Of a stretch of DNA of 64,000 nucleotides, positions 12,301 through 22,994 are shown in pieces (positions within the stretch are counted from its first letter, which is position 1; each line of letters opens with the position of its first letter). Made by a program: the position numbers and the translations under genes. The stretch is from contig JXTB01000124.1 of the NCBI GenBank assembly GCA_002914805.1, positions 823,071 to 887,070 on the forward strand, given 5' to 3'. The notes under the pieces were generated by a model, which did no database searches, was not told where the DNA came from, and was given only the letters and a program-made list of their open reading frames with translations. Source of the DNA: Parasponia andersonii. Taxonomy: Eukaryota > Streptophyta > Magnoliopsida > Rosales > Cannabaceae.

Positions 12301-12305
12301 GCAAC

Positions 12306-12551
12306 TGTTGAGATTAAGAGAAGAATATTGAGGCTATTCTATATGATTAAGAATGAATATATATATATATATATATATACACGAAAATTGGGCATTGCAC
12401 CAAGAAATAGGAAACTATCCTAGAATTAGGGGATTACAACTAATTGCTAGAATATTACAACAAATAGGAAGCTATCCTAGACTTAGGGAATTACAACTAA
12501 TTACAATAATTTAAAATATAAAGAAATTCTGTTGTAATCAATTCTCTAACA
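12306..12551 (-). repeat. Probable copia LTR (second element), about 246 bp
   Basis: The segment runs from TGTTGAGATT to CAATTCTCTAACA, so it has TG..CA ends on both strands. It is directly preceded, on the minus strand, by a purine tract (GAGGGGGGCA) and the C-terminal end of a copia RNase H. It contains an (AT)n run and two partial direct copies of an AGCTATCCTAGAATTAGGG-like phrase. The position next to the polypurine tract makes it the 3' LTR of a minus-strand element; no matching 5' LTR was found. Confidence 0.65.
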
Positions 12552-12715
12552 TGCCCCCCTCAAGATGGAGCTCCGGTGGAGATGCCAATCTTGACCCTTA
12601 ATTCTTGGAAGCAGCTTCGTGGAAGTGGTTTGATAAGAGCGTCTGCAAGTTGATCTGTTGAGGAAACATGAGTAACACGAACCTGTTCCTGTTCCCTTCC
12701 CAAATCATACTCTGC
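12552..12715 (-). pseudogene. C-terminal end of a second copia RNase H
   Basis: Minus-strand translation gives VTHVSSTDQLADALIKPL and CFQELRVKIGIS, followed by a stop and a polypurine tract. This is the usual end of plant copia polyproteins next to the 3' LTR. The remainder of this element is missing; upstream sequence near 12730 is unrelated, so the element was truncated. It lies next to, and perhaps inside, the other minus-strand copia relic. Confidence 0.75.
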
Positions 12716-13180
12716 GTAGCTCGATTGGCCAATCAAGCTCGACTATGATTAGACCCAATCAAGATCAATTGGCTTGATTGAGTCTGATCGGACTTAGTTG
12801 AAGTATTTTAGGTTTTCCATGCTATGTCAGCAAAAAAAAATAAAAAAGTAAATAAAAAAGAAAAATCAGATTCTTAAAGTGGAGTTTGAGAACGTCATTG
12901 AACTTGTTTATTCTTGATTGCTAAAAAAATGTTTTCTAATTAATTTATTTAAAAACATTATGCACGTAAGCACAAAAGTTTATATAACAAGAAAGTATAG
13001 AAGAGCAATAAATATTTTATAGTTACTAAAATCCTAACAAGATTGATATACGCTTCAAGGCAAGATTAGTGGTAAAAACTACGCTGAAGCAAGATTAGTG
13101 GCGAAAACTACGCTAAGTTGGAAGAAATTGATTATAATGAAGTATTTTTTTTTAATTGTTAAACATTCCTCAATTAGAAT
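12716..13180. other. Spacer between copia remnants
   Basis: It is AT-rich with an imperfect repeated phrase around CAATCAAG/CTTGATTG (12735-12790) and a short tandem duplication at about 13060-13115 (GCAAGATTAGTGG..AAAACTACGCT twice). No gene is seen. Confidence 0.4.
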
Positions 13181-14660
13181 ATTGTTAGTTTGGCTGTGTA
13201 ATTGGAATTCAAACTAGTTCAATTGGATCTGAAGACCGCATTTCTACATGGTGATTTGAAAGAAAAAATCTATATATTTTAGCAAGAAAGATTCAAGATT
13301 GCTAGAAAAAAAAAATGGGTTTATAAATTAAAAAGATCACTTTATGGGTTGAAATATTCGTCGTACAAGTGATTTGATCAGTTCATGATGGATCAGAAGT
13401 ATACAAAAAGTAAGTTCGATAATTGTGTATATTTTTGTAGGCTACGAGATGAGTCTTTGATTTATCTACTCTTGTATATTGATAATATGCTGATAACTTT
13501 GAAGAACCAAAAAGAAAATTAAGAAGTTAAAAGGCACAGTTGAATCAAGAGTTTGAGAAAGAGGATTTCAATGAAATCAAACAGATTCTCAATAGAGAGA
13601 TTAGCATAGATAAAGGGGGAGACAATGTTTAGTTTGATTTATAAGCAATATTTATAGAAAGTATTGTAACGTTTTGACATGACTATACAATCAAATCTAT
13701 TAGTACACCACTTGCTCCTTATTTCAAGATTGGTACATTTTTGTCTCCAAGTACAGATGTAGAACAAGCGTACATATCACAAGTTCCATATTTAAATATG
13801 GTTGGTATATGATGGTATATATAAGACCTGACATTTCATATATAATTAGAGTTTTGAGCAGATATATACATGATTTGAGTAAAGATCATTAGCAAGATGT
13901 GAAATGGATTCTATAGTACTTACTAAAGACTATAGACGGCAAGATTGTAGATATATATAATTGGAGTTGTGAGCAGGTATATGCATGATTCGGGTAAAGA
14001 TCATTAACAAGTTATGAAATGAATTCTACAGTACTTACTGAATACTGTAAATGGCAAGATTATAGATATTGGTTTGGTTTTCTAGCGGGATGATAGACTT
14101 GGTCATAGTGTGATTAATTATATTGATTCTAATTACACTGGTAATTTGGATAAGCGTCAATCAATTACTGGTTTGTATTTACTTTTGCAAGAGCATTAGT
14201 CAGTTGAAAATCTATTTTGAAGTCTACAATTGCTTTGTCTACTATAAAAGTAGAGTATGTGGTAATTACAGAGGTTATCAAGAACGTTATTTAGTTACAA
14301 AGATTATTAGAAAAACTGGGAATTGTTCAAAATTGTGTCAGTATTTATTCTGATAGTCAAAGTACTATTCATTTAGCAAAAGGAATCCAATATATCATAT
14401 ATGCATGAAGTATATTGACGTCCAAAAATATAATATGTGGGAGATTATTAGTAAAAGAAAAATATTATTTCAAAATATTAGGACTACTGAGAATCCTACA
14501 ATTATGATGACCAAGGTAGTGACAATGACGAAGTTCAATCATTGTTTGGACCTTTATGCGCATAAAGTGATATGGGTAGAGTGGATAGAAGATACGGGAA
14601 ACGAGGATGTTCGGATGGGGCCAACTAATTTGCCAATGTTAAGATTGTTAGAATTAGTTT
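13181..14660 (+). pseudogene. Ty1/copia pol remnant (RT and RNase H), plus strand
   Basis: Broken plus-strand frames give LDLKTAFLHGDLKEKIYIF (RT), WVYKLKRSLYGLK, LLLYIDNMLI (degenerate YVDDMLI), then KTIDGKIVDI, YIDSNYTGNLDKRQSITG, VVITEVIKNVI..LQRLLEKLGI and TKVVTMTKFNHCLDL (RNase H and its end). Stops and frameshifts occur throughout, and the catalytic YVDD has become YIDN. A segment of about 110 bp encoding the stretch before KTIDGKIVDI is duplicated (13848-14070). The 3' side reads into a possible LTR beginning TGTTAGAATTAG near 14647. Confidence 0.85.
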
Positions 14661-15924
14661 AGCTTTTGTATTTGTTTTATACTTTATCTCATATCACTTA
14701 TGTATGATTATCTGGAGTCTACAGTACTTTTCAATTGGTGAAATCCTTTATTTATAAGGATCTTTATAATTTTGTTTTCTATTTTAAGTTTTTGCATTAT
14801 AACCTAAATTTTGTAATCCCTCTTGAAGTAGAGAAGTGATTAGCCCCGGAAGATAATAAAGTGGTTAGCTCCCGAAGATGTATCAAACCTTGCTAAATTA
14901 TATCAAGGTGAACATGACTAAACGCGTCAGTAGTTTTAAAACTGTAGCTGCAATTGATAAAAATGAATATGTCATCTACCTAAATGCATGAAAAAGGGAC
15001 TGTAGCTGCATTTCATGAAAATGAAGATGTCATCTACCTAAATGTATGAGGAAGTAAAAGAAACAAGAATTATGAAAATGAAGATGTCATTTACCTACTG
15101 TGCAACAAAATACAACATAGCAGAAGAAAAGTATGAAGATAGACAAGAAATAAGAATTTTGCAAATACAAAGGATATGTTAAAGCTTTCGGCATTTAAGT
15201 ATCTGGCTTAGCAGACTCAACTCAACCAAAAGAGTCTTAACACGAAGAGAATCTAACCAAGTAATGAGTATCAAAGAGTTTAATTAGAAACAATGCTTAA
15301 CACGTAATAAGTATCTATTTAATTCCTTACTGGATACAAACAACAATTTTCATAAGAAATAATGATAGAGATCTTAACTGCTGGAGAAGTAGCATGCCCA
15401 ATATTTTTCTTACACATTTTGACAAACTTTAATTTATATTAATAATCTAAAAGATTTACCAAGCGTCAAGGTATATTAGTATTGTTTTCCCCTGTCAAAT
15501 TAATACAAGTATATAAATCTTATATTTAACATAATACTGTAGCATTTGCTTTAAATTCCGAAATCAGCATGAAATATACTTGCACGTAGGCATGGCAATT
15601 TGCCCCGTCGAAGCGGTACCCCGTAGTGCCCAACCCCTAATAATGCAGGTTTGCCCTGCAATTAACGGAGCGGGACGAAATCGGGGCAAGCTCTACTCGT
15701 GTTAAATCAGGGGCAGGGCGTGTTTTTTCTACCCGCCCAAAACCTCACTGTTTAAAAATAATAATAATAATTAAAAGCTTAATGATTGTTGTAAGCTGCT
15801 AGTTCAAAAAAAAAAATAGCAAGAAAAAATACTATGGCAAAGAAAGAAAAATACGGCATCAAACTCGATGTCCACCTCATCACCTCTCACTTAGGCAATC
15901 TTGTCTCCAATCGTTTACATATAC

Positions 15925-15963
<39 letters not shown>
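14661..15963. other. Region between the plus-strand copia relic and the gypsy element
   Basis: It probably holds decayed copia LTR sequence at the left (from about 14647; AGATAATAAAGTGGTTAGC at 14850). Around 14940-15090 the phrase GAAGATGTCATCTACCTAAATG recurs in three imperfect copies. Around 15590-15740 is a GC-rich patch (CATGGCAATTTGCCCCG, CGGAGCGGGACG) of a kind often seen as dispersed plant repeats. A TA microsatellite at about 15928-15963 is the gypsy insertion site. No gene is supported. Confidence 0.45.
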
Positions 15964-15967
<4 letters not shown>

Positions 15968-16755
15968 GGGCTCATTCCTAAATCATATATACCACGTAGA
16001 CGATTAAGTGGCAGAACAGGTCACAAAGAGGGCACACCGTCCGACACGTATCCAGAGTGACCGACTAAAAGCCACGCGAGTCAAACGTGGTACCGCATAG
16101 GCCCATGGGTTATCCGAAGCCAGGGCCGAATCCATCTCAAACTGGATGGATTCGGCCCAGTCCGATTCTTATCTCGACAGCTGGGGGTCAGGAGCCTTAA
16201 GGGTCTTCTGCCAAAAGACTATGGGAAGCAGCTCATGGTTCCAAACTCAGATAGAGCATTTAATGCGATCCTGGGTAGGTGCGCGCATTGGGCAAGTCGT
16301 CCTGACAGAACAGCGGTTTGTCAAAATCTCACCTCCGACAGGCTGGAGTCGTAGGGGACGGCGGAAAACAGGCCATGACGATGCAAGGAAAGTCACGGTA
16401 ACCATGGCCCGTGATTTCTGGAGTAAGTCATGAGGGGAAAAAGGTACTTGATTCTGGGATTGAGAGCCAGAAAGCTCCCAATTCCAGGATTATATATATA
16501 AGTCTTGTTTCCTCCCTAAAGGGAGAGATTTATACGAAAAACAACTTACAGAGAAAAACTTAGCTTTTGCTATTCAACCTCAGGGATAAACCACTAACTT
16601 AAGTATCGGAGAGTCTTTGAAGGTGGCCACCCCCGCCTCTCCTTCTCAACCTAAAGCTAAAGGTATTCCGGGATAGCGAGGATACGTGGACAATTAGTGG
16701 ATGCAATGCCAGCAGTTCAAAGACACATGGACAGCTGGTAAGAACAGCACCAACA
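15964..16755 (+). repeat. 5' LTR of the gypsy element
   Basis: It begins TGTGGGGCTC and ends GCACCAACA. A TATA-rich box (TATATATATAAG near 16491-16502) precedes CTTGTTTCCTCC and fits a U3 promoter. A 13-bp inverted repeat, GGGCCGAATCCAT (16123-16135) with ATGGATTCGGCCC (16146-16158), forms a potential hairpin. Compared with the 3' LTR over the first 350 bp, I count roughly one difference per 11-12 bases by eye, most of them transitions. Confidence 0.93.
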
Positions 16756-16775
16756 GTTTGGTGTCATCTGTGGGA
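16756..16775 (+). other. Primer-binding-site-like sequence
   Basis: GTTTGGTGTCATCTGTGGGA directly follows the 5' LTR. It resembles the TGGCGCCGTCTGTGGG-type sequence found at this position in many plant gypsy elements. The tRNA used was not determined. Confidence 0.6.
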
Positions 16776-16849
16776 ATAGTTGAGCACGAGAGAAAATATA
16801 GGAGTCTCATGATTGCGCTCTCCCCGAACAAAAAGCCATACAACGTCGA

Positions 16850-18275
16850 ATGACACTCTCAAGAATGACAATTAGGAGCATGCGTCATGACGCCGAAAGG
16901 AGCTCCCGGGAAGCACGACCAGGCCTGGAGCAAAAGCTAGACCAAATGCTTGCCCCTCTAGCGGAAGCAAACCGGAAGGCAGAGATAGCCCACGAGGCCA
17001 TCTTGGGTTTAAAAGACGAAGTCGCAGAAGTGCACAGAGATAACTCCTACCTCGAAGAGCTGCTGGCAAGCGAAGCCAGGAGCGGACGAAGGGAGGACTT
17101 TGACGAAGAGGTCCAACAAGAGTCTGGGGGCCAACCGCCAATAGAAGTCCCCGCCCCATCCAGATCGCAGATGCAGGGGGAGCGGCAGAGCCATACAGGG
17201 CCTTTCCAGGCCGAAGCAGCGTTGGACATAAGACACCAGGAAAGCCCAGTAGATGCACTTCCTAACTAGAAATAAGAGATAATGGCAGAACTAAGTAAAA
17301 GGCTCAGAGCCCATCACAGCCAAACCCCCGATGATCTGGTAGAGCAGACCGTATGAGGAATCAATCGGACGGCCTTCGCCGATTAGATCCAGTTGGAGCC
17401 CAAGCCAAAGGACTTCACAACCCCGACCTTCAGACTATTCAAGGGAAAGACTGACCCCCTCGATCACATATACTACTTTCAGCAGAAGATGGCCTTGGAG
17501 ACCAGGGATGAAGCTGTGACTTGCAAAGTCTTCTCCACCACCCTGGCGGGGCCAGCACTGTTGTGGTTCAGACAACTGCTGTGGTTCAGACAACTACTGT
17601 GGTTTGAAGACTTTTGCAAAATATCATTAAAGTAGTACACGGGCGCCCGGAGGCAGCAGAAAACTATATGAGACCTCGACTGGTTGTAGCAATCTGCGAG
17701 AGAATCTCCAAGAGAATACTTGTCGCGTTTCCTAGAGGTAATGTCCTTGGTGCACAACGTTGACTCAGCCCAAGCCAGAGCTCGTTCGTCAGGGGCCTGC
17801 AGCCAGGGTCGATGCTGTCGGACCATCTGCTTTTGAATTTACCATAGGACATGGCAGATGTCTAGGCAAAGTCAGAAGGGGTATTTAGGGTGCTGGAAAG
17901 CCATCAAAAATCGCCCAAGGCCTCCGCCGCGATAACAATGGCGCCAGCACAAACCCCGGCCCGCAAGGAATGAAGAGGCCTGCATCGGCCCAGGGGGCAT
18001 CCCTGAAGTAGGAAGCCCCGGTTGAAGACAGCCAAGAGGGTTGTAAGAGGAGGAAGACGTTTAAGGATCCTCTGCCAAAATATGAGCTCAACAAGCCGAT
18101 CAACATGATCTACCTCCAGAATAAGGACATGGGCATTTTCAAAGACTCGCCCAAGTTTAGTGTTCCTGAGCATATGAAAAATAGGAGCAAGTACTGCCAA
18201 TTTTACAGAGATCACGGGCATGATACCGTCAACTGCCATAGCCTTTATGCGCAGGTTATGGTGGCGATCTAAGCC
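16850..18275 (+). pseudogene. Gypsy gag polyprotein region (broken)
   Basis: A first open part (16850-17269) encodes 139 residues with a charged, probably coiled-coil stretch (LEQKLDQMLAPLAEANRKAE). A second (17393-17635) matches the retrotransposon gag domain: FTTPTFRLFKGKTDPLDHI, then VFSTTLAGPALLWF. Here an 18-bp unit encoding WFRQLL is repeated about three times, distorting the conserved WF region. Near 18180-18250 a different frame gives a knuckle-like YCQFYRDHGHDTVNC, as in Tat gag ends. Stops and shifts lie between these parts. Gag would form the capsid that packages element RNA in the cytoplasm. Confidence 0.85.
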
Positions 18276-18534
18276 GGAAAGTTGAACCAGTACGTAAAGA
18301 CGGGCAGAAGCCAGTACTAGGGTCAGCCCCTTAGGCGTCATGACTCTGAAGGTTTGCACCGTGGAAAGATGCCTGGACATGGACTTCGTCATCATCGACT
18401 GCCAGTCCTTCTTCAACGTCATCATAAGAAGAGGGTGGATCCACACCATGCATGGGGTCACCCCCACCCTCCACCAGGTCTTGAGATATCTATCAAAGGA
18501 TGGCACTTACACGATAGACATTAAAGGAGACTAG
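18276..18534 (+). pseudogene. Gypsy aspartic protease, C-terminal part
   Basis: The frame gives DMDFVIIDCQSFFNVIIRRG and then LHQVLRYLSKDGTYTIDIKG, which matches the end of plant Tat proteases (the DFLVVD..YNVILGR and YHQVLRYP region). The catalytic DTG was not found in frame. A stop follows at about 18532. Confidence 0.7.
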
Positions 18535-18603
18535 GCTTCCGCGAGGAAATGTTTTTCAACTATCCTGAGTAGACCCAATGCGAATGCGAGCACCTCGACG
18601 GGG

Positions 18604-19643
18604 GACATATAGCAATCAAAGGACCGCCTACCGGTGTACCTGAAATGGATCGAAGAGGAGTCTAACAGGCCAGAATCCACGATTGAGGAGCTGGTAGTAG
18701 TCTCTTTGAAAGAGGGAGAGTTGGGGAAGGTAGTCTTAATCGGGGCCCTACTACCCGAGGAAGAAAAGATTGAACTGTTGGGATTCCTTAGGCAGAATGA
18801 AGACGTCTTCGCGTGGTCCCACGACGACATGCCTGGAATAGACCCCGCACACGCATGCCACCAATTGAATGCAGACCCCAATTTCTCTCCAGTCAGACAG
18901 AGGCCCCGAAGGTTCGTGCTGGAGAAAAACAGGGCGATCAATAAGGAGGTAGAGAGCTACTGGGGAACGGCCTGATCATGGAATGCATATACCCGTGCTG
19001 GGTCTCCAACCCGATAGTGGTGAAGAAGAAAAACGGCGACGAACGCACTTGCATAGACTTCACTAACCTAAACAAGGCCTGCCCGAAGGATAGCTTCCCC
19101 CTGCCGAGGATGGACCAAATGGTCGACGCTACGGCTAGTTTTGACAGGATGAGCTTCCTGGATGCCTACTCTGGATACAACCAGATCCCTCTATACGAGA
19201 AAGACCAGATCCACACGATATTCATTATGGAGCGAGGTCTGTACTGTTATAGGCGCATGTCTTTCGGCTTAAAGAACACAGGGGCGACCTACCAGAGGAT
19301 CATGAACAAAATGTTCTCTGGACTGCTCAGGAAGACGATGGAAGTCTACATCAACGACATGGTCGTAAAGAGCAAGGAGGCTTCGGACCATCTAGGATAT
19401 CTAGATGAATGTTTCCAAATCTTGAAGCAATACCGGATGCATCTGAACCCCAAGAAATGTGCGTTTGGGGTGTCCTCCGGCCAGTTCCTGGGACACATCG
19501 TAAGCATAAGAGGCATTGAGGTCAACCCGACCCAGTTGTCCTCAATCGCAGATGAGAAAAGACCCTCGACCATTCAGAAGGTCCAGCGCCTAACCAGGAA
19601 AATAGCCGCCCACAACCGTTTTGTCTCCAAGATATCTGACTGA
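18604..19643 (+). pseudogene. Gypsy reverse transcriptase (broken, active site altered)
   Basis: The frame 18634-18975 gives the linker before RT (LRQNEDVFAWSHDDMPGI, a standard gypsy signature). After a shift, 18978-19643 gives the RT core: SNPIVVKKKNGDERTCIDFT, NKACPKDSFPLP, MSFLDAYSGYNQIPL, MSFGLKNTGATYQRIMNKMF. The catalytic motif reads VYINDMVVKS, where the family has YIDDMVVKS; the first aspartate codon GAC has become AAC. The segment ends in a stop at 19641. The first Asp of YxDD binds a catalytic metal, so polymerase activity should be lost. Confidence 0.92.
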
Positions 19644-20140
19644 TGTAAGCCCTTCTTCCAGTGCATAAAGAAAAGCTCCATTGTCATCTGGGGGGAGGAG
19701 CAGGACAGGGCACTGACAGAGCTCAAGTTGTACTTAAGTCATCCGCCTATCCTGGCTTCCTTAGCAGAAGGGTAGCACATGTACGCTTATTTGGCGGTAT
19801 CCAAAGTAGCGATCATAGCCGTGCTGTTCATCGAGGAAGACGGCAAGTAGAAGCCTATGTTTTACATGAGCCGCATGCTCCTGGACGCCGAAATGCGATA
19901 TAGTATGGCAGAGAGATTAGTCCTAGCTTTGGTCAATACTAAGAAGAGACTCAGGCAATACTTCGAGGCACACTCGGTTATGGTGTATACGGATTTCCCC
20001 ATCCGGTAGATCTTGGCCAAGCCAGACCTATCGAGACGACTAACCAAATGGGCCATCTAGCTGGGGATATACGATGTCGAGTATCGGCCTCAAGTAGTGA
20101 AGAAAGGGCAGGTCATGGCGGACTTCCTGGTGGAAATCCA
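19644..20140 (+). pseudogene. First RNase H-like (connection) domain of the gypsy pol
   Basis: With shifts it reads ALTELKLYLSHPPILASLAEG, YAYLAVSKVAIIAVLFIEEDGK, KPMFYMSRMLLDAEMRYSMAER and then QYFEAHSVMVYTD. The usual catalytic aspartate at the start is absent (LAVS), as is common in Tat elements, where this domain has decayed into a tether and a second RNase H has taken over. Stops at 19773, 19848, 20008 and 20058 fall where relatives often have Gln, Glu or similar. Confidence 0.8.
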
Positions 20141-20179
20141 ATACTTCGGTGAGCTACATAACCTACTTCAGACGTCTCC

Positions 20180-20609
20180 ACCTCACACTCCTTCAGCCTG
20201 GATCCTCTACACTGACGGATCCACGAACGCCTCGGGATCAGGTATCGGAATAGTCTTACAGACCCCGGTAGGACTCAGGGTAGAGAAAGCTTTGAGGCTC
20301 GGTTTCCAGGCGACGAATAATGAGGAAGAGTACGAGGCGCGACTGTAAGGCCTTGAGTTGGCTCTACACTTCGGAGTAGAGAACATCGCAGTAAAGACTA
20401 ACTTTCAGCTGATCGTGGGTCAAGTCAGGGGAGACTTCGAATTAAAAGAGCCAAGATTACACAGGTACTTCTCCAGGGTAATGGGGGCGAAAGCCTGCTT
20501 CAGCAGTTTTGATATCAGACAAATACCCAGGGAGATGAACCAAAAGACCAATGAATTAGTTAAAAGTGCGTCGATCGGGGGAATGACCGAACATACGGAG
20601 ATTTACTAG
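20180..20609 (+). pseudogene. Second, archaeal-type RNase H of the Tat element
   Basis: Two adjacent frames (20097-20348 and 20358-20609) give AWILYTDGSTNASGSGIGIV, FQATNNEEEYEARL, then NFQLIVGQVRGDFELKEPRL and IRQIPREMNQKTNELVKSAS. This is the extra RNase H (RVT_3-like) placed between RNase H and integrase in Tat elements, which removes RNA from the RNA:DNA hybrid. The first catalytic Asp (YTDGS) and the Glu (NNEEEYE) remain. The third and fourth acidic positions, normally in SDSQLV and ADALAKLAS, read TNFQLI and TNELVKSAS, that is Asp to Asn. Confidence 0.88.
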
Positions 20610-20632
20610 AAGGCAAAAACACAAGATGCCCC

Positions 20633-21910
20633 TTGGAGGCCCCCGCGCGCCACGTGTTCGCAGCTGACTCCGAGGATGAAGGCTGGATGAGACCCATCAC
20701 CCAATATTTGGTATCGAGGAACCTACCTGCAGACCCCCAAAAAGCGAGGTCGATCAGACTGAAGGCTGCCTGGTATTCTATGGTGGCGGGCCGACTGTAT
20801 AGGAGATCAACGATGGGACTAATGCTGAGGTGCATAGGTCTCATCGAGGCGCAGAAGTTGATGGAGGAAATCCACGAAGGACCATATAGAAACCACTCTG
20901 GCGGGCATAGCCTCGCCCACAAGGCCCTAACTGCCGGGTACTTCTGGCCATACATGATGACCGAGGTAGCCCAGTTTGTCAAGAAATGTGACAACTGCCA
21001 GAGGTTCGCCCCTATGACGTGCCAACCCACGGAGGAACTCCATTCGAACATAACTCCCTGGCCCTTCACTAAATGGGGCCTGGACATCGTCGGAGAGCTC
21101 CCCAGAAGTCCAAGGAGAAAAAGGTATGTCATGCTGGCCACCGATTATTTCACCAAATGGGTAGATGCTGAAGCCTACATAACCGTCAATAAGGCAGACA
21201 CGATTAACTTCATTTGGAAAAACATAATCTGCTGGTACGGGATCCCAAGATAGATACACGCCGATCACGGCACGCAGTTCCAGAATGCAAAGTTAAAGGA
21301 GCTGTGTGAGCTGTATGATATAAAGCTCAGCTTCTCATCTGTAAACTACCCTCAGAGGAACGGCCAAGCAGAGGCAACGAACAAGGCCATATTCAGTAAT
21401 ATAAAAAAGAACTTGCAGGAGGCCAAATGGGGGTGGTTAGAAGAGCTATTGGCCGTCATGTGGGCTCATCGAACCACAGAGCAGAGGTCAACAGGAAGAA
21501 CACTGTTCGCCATGGTCTACGGGTCGGAGGCTGTGATCCCGACCGAGATTGACCTCCTGACCCTTCGCTCCGAAGCGGTGAGAGATGCCTCACTGAACGA
21601 GCAGCAGCTAAGCCACAACACAGACCTCCTGGAAGAAACAAGGGACACGGTCCTGCTCCACCTGGCCTCGTATCACCAGCAGGCCAGGTCCTACTACGCG
21701 AAGAATGTCAGCGCTCGTCGATTTAACGTCGGAGACTGGGTCTTGAGGGTCAAGATAGGAAACTCCTCGAAGCTAGACTCAAACTGGGTCGGGCCCTATG
21801 AGGTGATCAAGGCGCTCAACAATAGTGCGTACATCCTGAAAGAACTCAAGACCGAGAAGAGCCTACCAAACACATGGAACGCCCAGCACCTAAAGAAGTA
21901 TTACATATGA
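20633..21910 (+). pseudogene. Gypsy integrase (single stop in the core)
   Basis: The N-terminal zinc site is seen in HEGPYRNHSGGHSLAHKA and CDNCQRFAP (HHCC). The catalytic core keeps WGLDIVGELP (D), HADHGTQF (D) and NGQAEATNKAI (E). A TAG at about 21252, in GIPR-stop-IHADHG, splits the gene into 20633-21253 and 21254-21910. The C-terminal part has VGDWVLRVK and WVGPYEVIKAL, ending with NTWNAQHLKKYYI at TGA 21908. Integrase joins element cDNA to the chromosome. It is the best preserved coding part of the element. Confidence 0.9.
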
Positions 21911-22029
21911 GATGCATGTAAATGCTATAAGACACATGTAAATGCTTGTATTATCAAACAGCTTAATTCCAAAACAGGTGAGGGTTTCCGTCCCACGGAT
22001 TTATGCTTTGGATTGCTATGAAAAAAGGT

Positions 22030-22960
22030 CTGCCCCCAGTGCCAGACCCCAGGGACTATTCGCGCAAACAAAAATCGTACTATGGGAATCACATCGCGCA
22101 ATAAAATGTTTGCCGATGGCTAGAGAAAACATACGAAAAGGATTGAGCTGCGCAGTAAAATGCTTGCCAGCAGACCTCGACAAAGATCGTACTATGGAAA
22201 TCACATCGCGCAATAAAATGCTTGCCGATGGCCCGAGAAAACGTACGAAGAGGATTGAGCTGCGCAGTAAAATGCTTGCCAGTAGACCTCGACAAAAATC
22301 GTACTATGGGAATCACATCGTGCAATAAAATGCTTACCGATGGCCTGAGAAAACATACGAAGAGGATCGAGCTGCGCAGTCAAATGCTTGCCAGCAGACC
22401 TCAGTGAGAATCGCGTTATGGGAATCACATCGCGCAATAAAAGGATCGTCGATGGCTCGAGAAAATGCACGGGGAAGATCGAGCTGTGCAGTCAAATGCT
22501 TTCCAGTAGACCTCAATGAGAATCGCGCTATGGGAATCACATAACGCAATAAAATGATTGCCGATGGCCCGAAAAAATGCACGGGGAGGATCGAGCTACG
22601 CAGTCAAATACTTGCCAGTAGACCTCAGTGAGGATCGCGCTATGGGAATCACATCGCGCAATAAAATGATTATCAATGGCCCGAGAAATGCTCGGGGATG
22701 ATCGAGCTGTACAGTCAAATGCTTGCCAGTAGACCTCAGTGAGGATCACGCTATGAAAATCACATCGCACAAAAAAATGATTGCCGATGGCCCGAGAAAA
22801 TGCATGGAAGGGATTAAGTTGTGTAATAAAACATTTGCCAGCGGACCTCACCAAAAATTGTACCACGGGGATCACGTCGCTTGTCGATGACCCGAGAGGA
22901 CATACGAAGGGCAACAGACCACGTAGCAAAAAACTCGCCGCCGACCCTCAAGGAATACCT
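22030..22960. repeat. Tandem array of 112-bp units, about eight copies, each of two related halves
   Basis: The anchor ATGGGAATCACATCG or a variant starts at 22082, 22194, 22306, 22418, 22530, 22642, 22753 and about 22865. The period is 112 bp, with one step of 111. Within each unit the phrase GCGCARTAAAATGCTTGCC occurs twice, 54 and 58 bp apart, once followed by GATGGC and once by AGCAGACCTC. It therefore looks like a dimeric higher-order repeat. Copies differ at scattered positions. It lies in the 3' non-coding part of a Tat element, where such arrays are known. Confidence 0.92.
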
Positions 22961-22994
22961 ACAGGATAGGGGAGATTTGAGCGATGAGACCCCC

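Noticed and set aside
16146-16433. 95-codon open frame on the plus strand
   Set aside because: It lies completely inside the 5' LTR, and the 3' LTR copy of the same frame is broken, so it is not a gene.
22030-22960. CRISPR-like array
   Set aside because: The units are contiguous 112-bp tandem repeats without unique spacers, in a plant retroelement; this is not a CRISPR.
22016-22969. Overlapping frames of 60-130 codons on both strands in the 112-bp array
   Set aside because: They arise because the repeat period leaves some frames open by chance; both strands and several frames are open, and the proteins only reflect the repeat.
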